DNA of 64,000 bases, taken from positions 1 to 64,000 of the forward strand of contig URSF01000009.1 of assembly GCA_900550445.1 (NCBI GenBank). The letters run 5' to 3'. Within the stretch, counting starts at the first letter, position 1, and each line of letters opens with the position of its first letter. This document shows positions 37,101-45,754 of this stretch, in pieces. The DNA comes from an uncultured Rhodospirillaceae bacterium. GTDB lineage: Bacteria; Pseudomonadota; Alphaproteobacteria; CAAGCB01; CAG-977. The position numbers and the translations under genes were made by a program. The notes beneath the pieces were generated by a model that saw only the letters and a program-made list of their open reading frames with translations, was not told where the DNA came from and searched no databases.

Positions 37101-38418
37101 GCTGACCGAAGACTTGCGGCATGTGCCCGAAATTTCCAAAGAAACGATTCAAACTCAGGCAATGCGGGGCAGTACGGAAATTAATCGTTTTTCCGCCAAT
37201 GTCAGTGTGAAAAACGGTTCTTTGATTTTGGATACGACTTCATTTGCTTATGACGGCGCGGAAAATAAATCGCTGGCTTTTTCTTATAATTACCTTGATC
37301 GGATTTTATCTGCCGGGTTGGCGTTTCCTTCGGGGATTCAATCTGTGTCGAACATTGTTTTGTCTGTCGGCAAAAAAGCCGGACAGCCGGCGGTTTTAGA
37401 ACAAACGATCAGTGCGGTCGTTGATGAAGTCGTCGCCGTTAAAAATAAAATGAAAGAAGAGGCGCAGCAGCAGCAAGAACAGCAGCGCCGGCAGGAAATC
37501 GAAGCGCAGGAAAAAGCGCGGGCCGCTCGTGTCGAAAGGTTAAATAAACTTGATGAACAGCTGACGATGGCTTCCGCGGAACTGGCTAAAAAAATTGCGG
37601 CGGTTCAACCGCTGGCTCAGAAAGTATATCAGGTTGAAAAATACCTGCTGGCGTTGAACAATGCCGCCCGGACGCTGGGAAGATTGAATGTCGACATTCA
37701 GAAAACCGTTTCCGGCGGGAACGGCGTTCTGACAGACGCGGCCGTCGCCGAGCTGGAAAAAAGAGCCAAAGAAAATTATTTTGACAAAGAGGCCGAAATT
37801 AATGCCGGTTATGATACCGCAATGATTGTCGGGATTAAGGGAACGGTGTTTGACGCGTTAAATCAGGCAAACGAAATTTTAAGACAGGAAGCCAAACTGC
37901 AGACGACTCATTCGGATCTGCCCGAAATAGCACAGAATGTCAGCGAGATTATGAAAGAAATCGACCCGTTGAAAGGTATTCAGGCGCAATCGGAAAGTGA
38001 TGGCATTAAATTGGAAGAGTTAACGGTTTTGCGTGCGCAGGCCGAAGTCGTTTTGGACAAGATCAAATCGATTCATCAAAAAACGACAGACGCCGTCGCC
38101 AGGAAAAACGCTAAAATTGAGGCGGAAGAAAAAGCAAAGCGCGAGGCTGAAGAAATGAAGAAAAAGGCCGAGGAAGAGGCTAAAAAAGCTGCCGAAGCCG
38201 CCGCTGCTGCCGAAAAGGCCAGACAGGAAGCCGCCGAACGCGAACGGCAAAGAACGATCTACCGTACGGACGGCCAGTCGTCATCTTCCGCGACTTCTTC
38301 TGCGGGGCAGACAGGAAATATACTGCAGACTCTGATGCCGGCGGATCAGGGCAGTGTTGCCCCCGCCGAACCGGAAAAAAGCGAAAAAGACAACCCGATT
38401 ATTATCCGCAGACGCTGA
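34117..38418 (+). CDS. Giant AsmA-family envelope protein with C-terminal coiled coil
   Basis: The 1433-residue protein has an N-terminal transmembrane anchor (about 4-24), an AsmA N-terminal domain (TLTVQGQPVFSMKPSPVLKL at about 47-66) and long beta-rich stretches. The AsmA C-terminal domain is near 950-1090. AsmA proteins are implicated in phospholipid transport to the outer membrane. Unusually, residues about 1110-1400 form a Glu/Lys/Ala/Gln-rich coiled coil followed by a Ser/Pro-rich tail. It starts at a GTG. An LpoB-like gene follows after 27 nt. Confidence 0.85.
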   Translation: MKKLIIILGVFVVLVGTGVYFILPTNINWNEYIQETAAAVKARTGLTLTVQGQPVFSMKPSPVLKLGQIRLGNIQDASYPQMMTAARAEILFDTGSLFRRQIKIKKVTLFSPQFYFETMPNGKWNWQIAFFDRAAANATIGFDSLLLTDGAAEVKTDKYTPAQKWDRVNAELFADSIHGPFFFEGNFGALASSFGFSLKVEKFVPAQSPDFSLRLINAPAEASFVFTGKYGLSETDRGILTGGLTFDIRKPDQFFALLYPQEKLPSVLFQPVVGNLQLLKNAQTRTTEMTDILFKYGTSSATGRLSVRSLSPDEASARQAQEEEEILPDEEIVLRDPNNPSEPVTLDNTPVRQTKLAQNLLPKVVDGSFIFSRLDADPFFDNLTPIVVFLSKTGYFSRTKDTYAFDMLFDTVNYKKDVIHQLKSKISSIPEGVAFKDISATLPSNAYVTGEANLALGKSVMLSGKLSAQADNVSAVLNWLGFPPAEEIPQNLLRQFKAETEFKLAQNGLVLSQMKGILDQTDFSGGMALRLGNRKALSVSGDFSEMNLAQYFPAKNKFYAQKREEFSKLSATQKIQRLFDSLAFLNDTDISLKLKTAAFSWADINAENVNADFAVVRGQMKINEISGEKILASTVKLRGDAEGFGGDPKFSNFTINVNAQQLSSLTQALGIPLSRNVSVQDKMQLSAKLTGTLQAMQFDTVVDFGTMRFAVQGDMRQSAPSVFDWNMNADIHHENFRNFVRLFSDNYRPVLANPGALDLQGRILKNKDLFHLTDMAARIGENEFKGNIKVVRQTDSSVITAELESHDLAPLGMLPRVNFAETVAVDTQKTVPEDIWTKDGMLSRFAADLSFSRKPFDFSFLGKYEASIALKTNRLFFNSFVLSDVDSIIKLSADKIVIDLRRSLWNRANFGGIFNLTPAADGLLDLQTAVRVSNLNIPAKLFDSDTLNIGAVEGLILNANLKAKGKSTNELFTSLTGTGTLTFNKAALDRFNMAQLTEDLRHVPEISKETIQTQAMRGSTEINRFSANVSVKNGSLILDTTSFAYDGAENKSLAFSYNYLDRILSAGLAFPSGIQSVSNIVLSVGKKAGQPAVLEQTISAVVDEVVAVKNKMKEEAQQQQEQQRRQEIEAQEKARAARVERLNKLDEQLTMASAELAKKIAAVQPLAQKVYQVEKYLLALNNAARTLGRLNVDIQKTVSGGNGVLTDAAVAELEKRAKENYFDKEAEINAGYDTAMIVGIKGTVFDALNQANEILRQEAKLQTTHSDLPEIAQNVSEIMKEIDPLKGIQAQSESDGIKLEELTVLRAQAEVVLDKIKSIHQKTTDAVARKNAKIEAEEKAKREAEEMKKKAEEEAKKAAEAAAAAEKARQEAAERERQRTIYRTDGQSSSSATSSAGQTGNILQTLMPADQGSVAPAEPEKSEKDNPIIIRRR

Positions 38419-38445
38419 TATCGTTAAGGAAAGGAAGCATCACTA

Positions 38446-38994
38446 ATGAAACGTTATGTTTATGCAGCAGCTCTTTGTTTGATTGCTGGGGGCATTTCCG
38501 CCTGCGCGGCGACGAAAAACGCGGAAGAAACCGGTCAGCCGCCGGCCGTTGTTAACATTCCGGCAAAGCAACCGGCGCAGGTCCAGAAAAAAGCAGCGGA
38601 AACAAATGAAATTACGCCGGCCGATTTTAAACGAGCCGTCCAAACGGCCGTCCGCAATATGATCCGGTCCGGATCTTTGGATAATCCGGCGGGGGAACGT
38701 TACATTGTGACAATATCCCATATTGTGGATACGACAAAAAAGAATTTCGATACGGCGGATATCAAACAGAAACTCAGAGCGGATCTGGCTGCCAGCCGGA
38801 AAGTCCGCGTCGTTTCCGCCGGCGCGAAAAACGTGTCGCCCCAGATTAATATTTCAGGCAGAATAACGCAGAGAACCGCTTATGTCCGCAGCGGTAAAAA
38901 ACGTCAGGAATATTACCTGCATCTGGTTTTGACCGAAGCAAAAAGCGGCATTATGCTGTGGGAAAACGTTACGCCGGTCGTAAAGAAAAAATAA
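38446..38994 (+). CDS. LpoB-like lipoprotein, penicillin-binding protein activator
   Basis: The 182-residue protein has a lipoprotein signal with Cys20 in GGISAC, a Pro/Ala/Gln-rich linker (about 28-55) and a C-terminal domain. The pattern YIVTISHIVDTTKKNFDTADI and LTEAKSGIMLWE matches the LpoB family, which activates PBP1b from the outer membrane. It is 28 nt from the AsmA gene. Its stop codon directly abuts the convergent pilin-like gene. Confidence 0.85.
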   Translation: MKRYVYAAALCLIAGGISACAATKNAEETGQPPAVVNIPAKQPAQVQKKAAETNEITPADFKRAVQTAVRNMIRSGSLDNPAGERYIVTISHIVDTTKKNFDTADIKQKLRADLAASRKVRVVSAGAKNVSPQINISGRITQRTAYVRSGKKRQEYYLHLVLTEAKSGIMLWENVTPVVKKK

Positions 38995-39600
38995 TCAGAT
39001 ATAATAGCTCCACGAAATCGTAACGATGCCCGATCCCGACGGCAGAGTGCATGCGTCAATCGCTTTTTCCAGCGACGGCAGCAAAGGCTGAGAGGTCGGT
39101 GCGTCCGGGTTTTCTTCATCAACGGGGCGTATGTCTTTTGCCCACTGGAAAATGGACGTTTTGCCCGTTCCTTGCACTTTTATTTCCCTTAAGCCCGAAG
39201 AAGGATCGTTCCCCCAATCACCCAGCAGCAGATCCGCGCAGACACTGGTGGGAATATCTTTGTAGATGAATGTAAAATAAGGATTTTCCACGTCGGATTT
39301 AAGCTCCATAAGCATTTCTGTCCCGTATACGTTGGCGGATTTGCCTTCGTCATTGACATTTTTAAAAATGCCGACGTCATACAATCCTTTTGACGTGATG
39401 GAAGAAGGGGTAAACGAAGAAAACTGAGTCCGCATGGCCTTGACAATATCCGTGACTTCGGTTTGCGCCTGAGTCAGTTTGATTTTCTGATTCATACGGG
39501 AAATGCCTGTAAACATACCGACGGCGATTGTCGCCACGACAGCCAGTACACCTAGAATTTCAACCATGCTGGCGCCGGTTTCGTTTGTGCTTTTATTCAT
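38995..39600 (-). CDS. Type IV pilin-like protein with N-terminal methylation-type helix
   Basis: The 201-residue protein has a short charged leader and then GASMVEILGVLAVVATIAVGMF (from about residue 9). In this the Gly and the Glu five residues after it resemble a prepilin peptidase site, followed by a hydrophobic helix. The rest is a soluble domain with two Cys (about 122 and 186) that may form a disulfide. No pilus assembly genes are in the window. It follows the 39614 gene by 13 nt and could be an isolated pseudopilin. Confidence 0.72.
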   Translation of the reverse strand: MNKSTNETGASMVEILGVLAVVATIAVGMFTGISRMNQKIKLTQAQTEVTDIVKAMRTQFSSFTPSSITSKGLYDVGIFKNVNDEGKSANVYGTEMLMELKSDVENPYFTFIYKDIPTSVCADLLLGDWGNDPSSGLREIKVQGTGKTSIFQWAKDIRPVDEENPDAPTSQPLLPSLEKAIDACTLPSGSGIVTISWSYYI

Positions 39601-39613
39601 TATTTTTATCCTT

Positions 39614-39853
39614 TCAAACGATTATATTGACATAAGTTCCGCGCGGAGCGTTTAAAAAGTACTTTTTTCCGTCAACTTCAACAAATTCGGCGGCGGACGT
39701 CATCGGCATTTCGCGTCTGAAAGCCGCGGCCTGAAAAGCGGAGGCGTTCTGTTCCGGCGCCGCCGGCGCACGCGTCTGGCGTTGTTTTGACGCCGCCGCA
39801 ATTCGGTCTGTGTTCAGTTCCAGTCCTGATGTAGAAGAAGATACCGGCTTCAT
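39614..39853 (-). CDS. Hypothetical protein (79 aa)
   Basis: I do not recognise this. It is Ala/Ser/Gln-rich and probably disordered up to about residue 50, with a C-terminal core EFVEVDGKKYFLNAPRGTYV that may be a small beta fold. GGAG lies upstream at a long spacing, so the start is uncertain. It is 13 nt upstream of the pilin-like gene on the same strand and likely co-transcribed with it. The coding status is plausible but not certain. Confidence 0.55.
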   Translation of the reverse strand: MKPVSSSTSGLELNTDRIAAASKQRQTRAPAAPEQNASAFQAAAFRREMPMTSAAEFVEVDGKKYFLNAPRGTYVNIIV

Positions 39854-39987
39854 TTCAAAAGCATCTCCGATCCGTATGGTAAAGATTGTTTAACTTAATT
39901 AGTATACAAAAAATAAACGGGCAAGTCGATACTATACTGAGGCTTATACAGGATAAACTGCCGACAAATTAAAGAAAGGATTTTTTC

Positions 39988-40611
39988 GTGCCGGATCATG
40001 ATCTTATATTTTCAAAATCTGCATTCACCCGTTTCAGCCATGACCTGGCCGGGGTAATCGGCGCCGTGTCCAGCAGTTTGTCTTTGCTGTCCGAATTGGG
40101 AGGCGCGGATAAGGAAACGCTGGATCTGGCCTGCGGCAACGCGGACATTTTAATGGGGCGGCTGCGTTTTTTCCGCGCGGCTTTCGGAAATGAAGGGCCG
40201 TTGACGGATATTTCCGTGACGCGCCGGATATTGGAAGAATATCTGCATACGCTGGAAAATCGCGTTGTCCGGTATTCCTGTGTATGGCAGACGGATCAGG
40301 AAGTGCCGATTTTTGTTTTTCGTCTGATCCTGCTGGCCGGACAAATCGCGGCGGAAAGCCTGCCGCGCGGCGGTGAAATTACCGTCAAAGCCCGCGCCGG
40401 AGATAAAGAAATACGTATTGAGGCAAAAGGGAAAAGTATTCGTCTTGATCCTGAAATACAAAAAGCGGCGGATCATGATGAAAGCTGTGTTTTGTCGCCG
40501 AAAACGGTTCCGGCGGTATTTTTGTTGAAATGTCTGGAGGAACAAAACTGGCGCTTGTCCATGACTGCCGCCGGGGAAAGTTTAATCATGCTGTTGAATG
40601 AAAAACGCTGA
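39988..40611 (+). CDS. chpT: ChpT-like histidine phosphotransferase
   Basis: The 207-residue protein fits ChpT, which passes phosphate from CckA to CtrA and CpdR in the alphaproteobacterial cell-cycle relay. Its phospho-accepting His18 is in RFSHDLAGVIGAVSSSLSLL, followed by a degenerate HATPase-like domain. The GTG start is supported by AAAGAAAGGA 7 nt upstream. The next gene, 17 nt downstream, is a CheA-like protein. No CtrA or CckA gene lies in the window. Confidence 0.85.
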   Translation: MPDHDLIFSKSAFTRFSHDLAGVIGAVSSSLSLLSELGGADKETLDLACGNADILMGRLRFFRAAFGNEGPLTDISVTRRILEEYLHTLENRVVRYSCVWQTDQEVPIFVFRLILLAGQIAAESLPRGGEITVKARAGDKEIRIEAKGKSIRLDPEIQKAADHDESCVLSPKTVPAVFLLKCLEEQNWRLSMTAAGESLIMLLNEKR

Positions 40612-40628
40612 ATAAAGGTGTGAAGCCG

Positions 40629-43241
40629 ATGTCGGATCTGGTCAATGATTTTTTGGACGAAGCGCAGAGCAGGCTTTCCGAACTGGAAAGTCTTTTCCCG
40701 CTGCTGGAAAAAAATCCGGCGGACGAAAAGGTCTGGACTGTTTTGGATTCTTTTTTCGGCTTTATCCGTTCCGTCGCGCCGTTTGTCGGTTTTATGCGGG
40801 CGTATCGTTTATCAGATGCCGGCATGACCGAAATAAAGGGATATTTGTCCCAGAAAAGCAATATGACGGCTTTGCCTGCTGTTTTAATGAAGTTTCAGCG
40901 GATTAAAAAAATTTTGGCGGCTGCCGTTAATTTAAAACGCGAACCGCGGGAATCTGATGACGACCTGCTGCCGGTAACTGCCGTCCGGTCCGAAGATCGG
41001 GCGGCCGGCGAAAATGTTTTTCAAGGGCCCGTATTCGTTCCGCCGGATCTGACGGCGCAGGAAGCCGCTTTGGACGAACGCGAAGAACAGCTTGTTTTAT
41101 GGGCACAGGCATTGACGGAACAGGACGCCGCCTTAAAGCAGAAAGAAAACGTTTTGTTTGAAGAAGAACGCCGCCAGACGTTATCTCAGGAAAAAATCGC
41201 GGCTGTTATGGCACGTTTAAACGAACAGGAAAAGCTGCAGACCGATTTAGAAGATCATTTGGCCGAAACCAGGCTGGCGCTGCAAAACTGTCAGGAAAAA
41301 TTGGCCGATCAGGAAAATCAGCAAGAACAGGCGCTGCATTTGCTGGAAACAAAAAATGAAGCTTTAAATGAAATGAGCCGAAAAATTCAGGATCTGACCC
41401 GTCTGCTGGGGGAAAAAGAAAACCTGAGTGAACAGCGTGAAGAACAGCTGTACCGGGAATTGCAGCAAAACCACAGGCAGGCGGAAGAACTGCGGATTAA
41501 TTTGAAAGCGCTGGAAGATTTTCGTTCCGAAATCAGCGAAGACCATCGCAAAATGTCGTCTCAGTACGAAACTTTGGAAAAAGAATATCAGGACGCTTTA
41601 TCGCGGCTGGATATTGAAAAAGAAAATACCGAGTTAATGCTGAAAGAAAAAAGAGAACTGGAAAAACAGCATATAGAATTTAATACCCGCTTTATTGCTT
41701 TGCAGGAAAATTTAAACGCCGAAAAGGAAAATCTGAAACGCACGCAAAAGGCTTTGGAACAGCAAAAACGGCGCAATGATTTTATTTGGGGGGAATTAAA
41801 AGCCGCCGCATGGCCGTACAATGCCGAAAAGATACAAAAAGAACTGGCCGTTCTGGCGCGCCGCGGGGCTGCGCAGCAGGCCGGCGCCAGTTTGTCGGCT
41901 TTAAAAGATCTGGTCGGCAGCATACGAACGCGTTCTTTTATGCAAATTCCTTTCTTTTTGCAAAAAACGGCTCAAAAAGCGGCAAAAAAATATCAGCGGC
42001 GTTATCAGATGGAAATCAACAGTCAGATTGAAAGCGGTATCGATAAAGATGCCGCAGCCGTTTTGGAACAAATTTTAAGCGAATTGACAGATAATGCTTT
42101 TCATTATGCTTTTCCTGATGAAAACAAAGAACTGACTCTTCGTTTTTCCGCCAGGGAAGAAGGCGCTTTTATACATGTTTCCTTTTGCGACAACGGCGCT
42201 TCGTTTGATTTTGATAAGCTGTACAACGCCGTTCAGGCGGCCGGCCTGACTGACGCCGGTGCGACGCTGACCCGTAATGATCTGCCGGTTTATCTGTTTC
42301 ATTCTTCTGTAAAATTTCATGAAGAACGGCGCGGTCTGACAACAATCGGCCAGCTTTTGGAAAAATCCGGCGGTCAAATCCGCGCTGTTTTTGAAAACGG
42401 GTTTTGCCTTTATTTTTCCGTGCCGAAAAAGTTTTTGTTTGACAGGGTTTTAATCTTCGGACAGGGCGGCAATCGGTTTGCTCTGCCGTTAAACGCCGTT
42501 GCCGAAACCGTTTTTTTGCGGGAAAGTGAATTCGGCATCAGAACGCAGGACGGTGAAAAAAATCCCTTTTTTTACTGGAAAGGGTTAACGCTGCCGGTTT
42601 TGAATTTTACCGGGCAGGAAAAGGCGGAACCCCCGAATTACGGGTTAGTCGTACAGTCCGGGATATTTTGTGCTTTAATTCCCGTGCAGCAGATATTTGA
42701 TACCGAACAGCTGCTGTCTTTTTCTGAAAAAAATACGGGAACAGGACTGGATTATCTGATTTTCTGTACGGTTTTGGAAAGCGGCCGGGAAATTTTCTGG
42801 ATAGATCTGGCTAAATTATGGGAACAGGCGGCTTTACCGATACCGAAAAAAATTGTATCCGTGCCTGAAAGCGCGGCTGCGGAAACGGCGAATGCGGGTA
42901 TGGTTTCTTATCTGGTCTTTAAATCGGAACCGAGCGTTTTCGGCGCCGTGCGTGTCGACGGCGTTTTAAGGGTGGAGGATTTTTCATTTCCGCCGGCCAG
43001 TCTGATTCATAAAAAATATTTTGAAACGCAGGGACAGCGGCTGCCATTGAAAGATTCCTGTCCGCGCGACAGTTATCCTTATGCCCAGGCGGTTTTGATT
43101 TTTGATTCGTTTGCGCTGGCGATTCAGGAAGTTGTTGATCTGATTGATATTCCGGGGACGGACGCCGACAGCGGCGCTGTTGATTTTATTGTATACCGCG
43201 GCAGAAAAGTACCGGTTTTTTCAGCGCAGGATCAAAAATGA
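40629..43241 (+). CDS. Degenerate CheA-like histidine kinase scaffold
   Basis: The 870-residue protein has four parts. Residues about 1-95 align with the CheA P1/HPt domain, but the phospho-accepting His is Gly44 (FFGFIRSV). Residues about 144-390 are a long coiled coil. About 440-600 is a CheA-type ATPase with an N-box (ILSELTDNAFHYAF) and G1 (CDNGASFDF) but a broken G2 (RRGLTTIG). Two CheW-like domains start near 604 and 759. It directly follows chpT. Start 40629 is preferred over GTG 40620, since AAAGGTG then lies 8 nt away. Confidence 0.75.
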   Translation: MSDLVNDFLDEAQSRLSELESLFPLLEKNPADEKVWTVLDSFFGFIRSVAPFVGFMRAYRLSDAGMTEIKGYLSQKSNMTALPAVLMKFQRIKKILAAAVNLKREPRESDDDLLPVTAVRSEDRAAGENVFQGPVFVPPDLTAQEAALDEREEQLVLWAQALTEQDAALKQKENVLFEEERRQTLSQEKIAAVMARLNEQEKLQTDLEDHLAETRLALQNCQEKLADQENQQEQALHLLETKNEALNEMSRKIQDLTRLLGEKENLSEQREEQLYRELQQNHRQAEELRINLKALEDFRSEISEDHRKMSSQYETLEKEYQDALSRLDIEKENTELMLKEKRELEKQHIEFNTRFIALQENLNAEKENLKRTQKALEQQKRRNDFIWGELKAAAWPYNAEKIQKELAVLARRGAAQQAGASLSALKDLVGSIRTRSFMQIPFFLQKTAQKAAKKYQRRYQMEINSQIESGIDKDAAAVLEQILSELTDNAFHYAFPDENKELTLRFSAREEGAFIHVSFCDNGASFDFDKLYNAVQAAGLTDAGATLTRNDLPVYLFHSSVKFHEERRGLTTIGQLLEKSGGQIRAVFENGFCLYFSVPKKFLFDRVLIFGQGGNRFALPLNAVAETVFLRESEFGIRTQDGEKNPFFYWKGLTLPVLNFTGQEKAEPPNYGLVVQSGIFCALIPVQQIFDTEQLLSFSEKNTGTGLDYLIFCTVLESGREIFWIDLAKLWEQAALPIPKKIVSVPESAAAETANAGMVSYLVFKSEPSVFGAVRVDGVLRVEDFSFPPASLIHKKYFETQGQRLPLKDSCPRDSYPYAQAVLIFDSFALAIQEVVDLIDIPGTDADSGAVDFIVYRGRKVPVFSAQDQK

Positions 43242-45181
43242 TAAACCAGTCCCAGCCGGCCTTCGTGCACATCGGCATGGCGACTGTCTTCAAATAAAAA
43301 GGACGCTTCCAATCCCCAGTCATGCGTCAGTGTTATGCCGGCGGACGCCTGATAACGCCAAAGGTCGGCGTCTTTGTCGGTATAGAATATTTTTTCGATA
43401 TCTCCGGTCAGCCTGATAAAGTCAAAGTCTGCGGCAAAACCGGTTTGAATGCCGATGCCGGCCATTGCGTTATGGGGTAGGTACCCGCCGGCTTTGCCGT
43501 AAATATTTGTCATAAGATAGGTGATGACTTTTTCACACGGCTGTCCCGACCAGCCTCCGCCGAATCCCGCATAGAAAACGTATCCTTCTTTATTCTTATC
43601 GGGATAAAAGTAACTTTCGACGCCGGCGTTCAGTTTAAAGGAAAAGGGCTTGAAAAGTTTATTTCTGGGAGCCAGAGATATGATATCGACAAAGGAAAGT
43701 TTCTGTAAACGCAGATCGTTGTCGTTTTCATACCAGCGCAGTGTCGCGTCCATGTATGTGATTGCGCCAAACGGCAGGAAACCCGCGGTTTCGTCTGTTA
43801 AAGTATGGTAAGCCGGCCGCAGTGTGATATCAATAAAGTCTTTGTGGTTTCGTCTGCCGCCGTATACGGCCGCCGCTCCGGACAAATGGCCTTCGTCGGG
43901 GCGTTTTTCGGGAACGGGGACGTCTGTAATATTGGATTTTTCTTTGATGGAACTCAGAGGAGTCAGAATTTTTATGGAATCCCGGCGCATTTCGTCCAAA
44001 GGAATATCCCCGGCAATGAAAGCATACTGGATATATTCATAGGCTGTTACCAGAACATTGGCTTTTTGTTCGTCCGTCAGGGCGGAATTCATGACGGAAT
44101 CAACCTGGCGGGGGGATCTTAACAGTTTGTGCAGCTGTTCTTTTTCATCATCGGACAGAAAAGAATAGGCGTGTTTCAGCTTGGACTGGCGCGAAGGTCT
44201 GTAAACGGCTTCTTTTAAAATATCTTTTTGTTTCAATACCGTCCGGACCGTATCGACGGGAATCGTGTAATTTGAAAAAAACGGCCGGTAAAATGGTTCT
44301 GTCAAATCCTGATCGGGCAGGGCGGCGTTTAACGTTTCCAGCAACATGTAGGAACAGTTTTCCGAAAAGAAATAATAATTTGCGGAGTTGTGTCCCAGTT
44401 CCCAAATGTGCGCCACCAGCCGGTCAATTTGTTCCGGCGTCAGGTTCAGCCGATATTCCCAGATATCTCTGTTTTCCATATTGTTGTAAAGGTTAACCGT
44501 ATCGTAATAGGGATAAACCGAAAAAATACCGTTATAACCGCCGAAAACACCTTTGAACATAAACGACAGTCCGCCGTCCGATCCGGTAATCGCGCCGTAA
44601 TTCAACGCATGGGACAATAAAGGGGTTTCTCCTTTGCCGTCCAGACGCAGCAAAGTATGCCCGAAAAACGAAGCCGGATTGCCCATATAGGCGCTGGTAA
44701 AGATTAATGCGGCCCGCCGGGCATCGACGGCAGATTTGAAATCCTGATAATCTTTGCACTGAACGGGCGGCATCAGGCGTGGATCAAATCCCAGCTGTCG
44801 GTTCAACCAGGCATAACGCGCCGGGAACAAACACTGCGGGTGGTTATAACTGTCTTCTTTTCCTTCGATTTTTTTTACTTTATCGACCGGCATAAAAAAA
44901 GCGCGCAGATCAGCCTGCAGTTCTTTGTCCGGATTGGTTTTGCCCTCCGGCGACAGAAAAAAAGCGTCGGAATCAATCGTACTTTCCTTTGATCCCCGGC
45001 GGTTGTGAAAATGCATCAGCCTTTGCCACTGCGGCGCGTCGGCCAGTTTTTTTTCCTGCGCTTTGTTTTGCAGGTCAAGCAGATGCTTTTGCTGATTTTC
45101 CGTCAAAGAAAACGGCTCTGCCGCAGCGGAACGCCCGCCGGGACAGAGCCATATCAATAATACGATCAAGGCAATACGCAT
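43232..45181 (-). CDS. DUF4105 (Lnb-type) periplasmic/outer-membrane protein
   Basis: The 649-residue protein has a signal peptide (cleaved near residue 20), the DUF4105 domain with FFGHTLLRL (about 165-173) and SENCSYMLLETL (about 270-281), and a C-terminal beta-rich part ending LGLVYHF, a likely outer-membrane barrel. DUF4105 is the N-terminal domain of Lnb, an intramolecular lipoprotein acyltransferase, where Cys/His residues act. The barrel-type tail suggests a different location. Its 3' end overlaps the CheA-like gene by 10 bp. Confidence 0.8.
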   Translation of the reverse strand: MRIALIVLLIWLCPGGRSAAAEPFSLTENQQKHLLDLQNKAQEKKLADAPQWQRLMHFHNRRGSKESTIDSDAFFLSPEGKTNPDKELQADLRAFFMPVDKVKKIEGKEDSYNHPQCLFPARYAWLNRQLGFDPRLMPPVQCKDYQDFKSAVDARRAALIFTSAYMGNPASFFGHTLLRLDGKGETPLLSHALNYGAITGSDGGLSFMFKGVFGGYNGIFSVYPYYDTVNLYNNMENRDIWEYRLNLTPEQIDRLVAHIWELGHNSANYYFFSENCSYMLLETLNAALPDQDLTEPFYRPFFSNYTIPVDTVRTVLKQKDILKEAVYRPSRQSKLKHAYSFLSDDEKEQLHKLLRSPRQVDSVMNSALTDEQKANVLVTAYEYIQYAFIAGDIPLDEMRRDSIKILTPLSSIKEKSNITDVPVPEKRPDEGHLSGAAAVYGGRRNHKDFIDITLRPAYHTLTDETAGFLPFGAITYMDATLRWYENDNDLRLQKLSFVDIISLAPRNKLFKPFSFKLNAGVESYFYPDKNKEGYVFYAGFGGGWSGQPCEKVITYLMTNIYGKAGGYLPHNAMAGIGIQTGFAADFDFIRLTGDIEKIFYTDKDADLWRYQASAGITLTHDWGLEASFLFEDSRHADVHEGRLGLVYHF

Positions 45182-45211
45182 ATTAAACAGCCTTTTGCCT
45201 TTCCTGTGTTA

Positions 45212-45658
45212 TTAAGCCAGCAGTTCGGAAACTTTCAGTGTTACCGTAACGGCGGAAACATCATGGCTGTCAAAAATGAACGCAAAGTTTTCTTTGACCA
45301 CTTCGCCGACTTTATCCGAAGACGTTCCCGTCAAAGCGGCGATCGTGTCAATCGTTTCACCGTGGCCGCGTGCGGCGTCAACGGCGAACTGTTCCATATT
45401 TTTTTCCAGGAAAGCAAAGATTTTGCCGGTGCCGCCGGAAACACGGCCGTTCTGGTCGCAGCCCGATGTGCCAGAAGAAATACCGAATGTCTGCGTGCCG
45501 AAAGAACCGTTTGTTGTTACGGCCAGAATTTGTTGAATCGTACCGGCCTGTCCTTTAAAAATAATGGATCCCAGACCGCAGCCCGTGCTGTCCAGCGCAA
45601 AAGCCTGAGAAACGGAAAAAGCTGCGACAAATGCCGCTGAAACCAAAAACTTTTTCAT
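45212..45658 (-). CDS. DUF3015 family secreted protein
   Basis: The 148-residue protein has a signal peptide (AFSVSQAFA-L, 1-22) and the DUF3015 pattern TGCGLGSIIFKGQAGTIQQI plus GTQTFGISSGTSGC with two conserved Cys. The C-terminal half is helical. Its function is unknown. It lies upstream of the DUF4105 gene on the same strand with a 30-bp gap, so they are likely co-transcribed and both act outside the cytoplasm. A promoter is seen at 45696-45724. Confidence 0.82.
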   Translation of the reverse strand: MKKFLVSAAFVAAFSVSQAFALDSTGCGLGSIIFKGQAGTIQQILAVTTNGSFGTQTFGISSGTSGCDQNGRVSGGTGKIFAFLEKNMEQFAVDAARGHGETIDTIAALTGTSSDKVGEVVKENFAFIFDSHDVSAVTVTLKVSELLA

Positions 45659-45695
45659 AGATAAATCCCTTCAAAGTAACTTAAAACACTTAGTG

Positions 45696-45724
45696 ACAAT
45701 AAAATAAAAACACTTTAGAATCAA
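45696..45724 (-). promoter_or_regulatory. Promoter of the DUF3015-DUF4105 pair
   Basis: On the minus strand TTGATT (45724-45719) and TATTGT (45701-45696) are 17 bp apart, 38 nt before the DUF3015 start. Confidence 0.55.
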
Positions 45725-45754
45725 CTCAGAAGTAATGTTGTCCGGGGATTAATT

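Noticed and set aside
39901..39960. Promoter for chpT at the TATACT box (39933-39938)
   Set aside because: No acceptable -35 lies at 16-18 bp upstream, so I did not list it.
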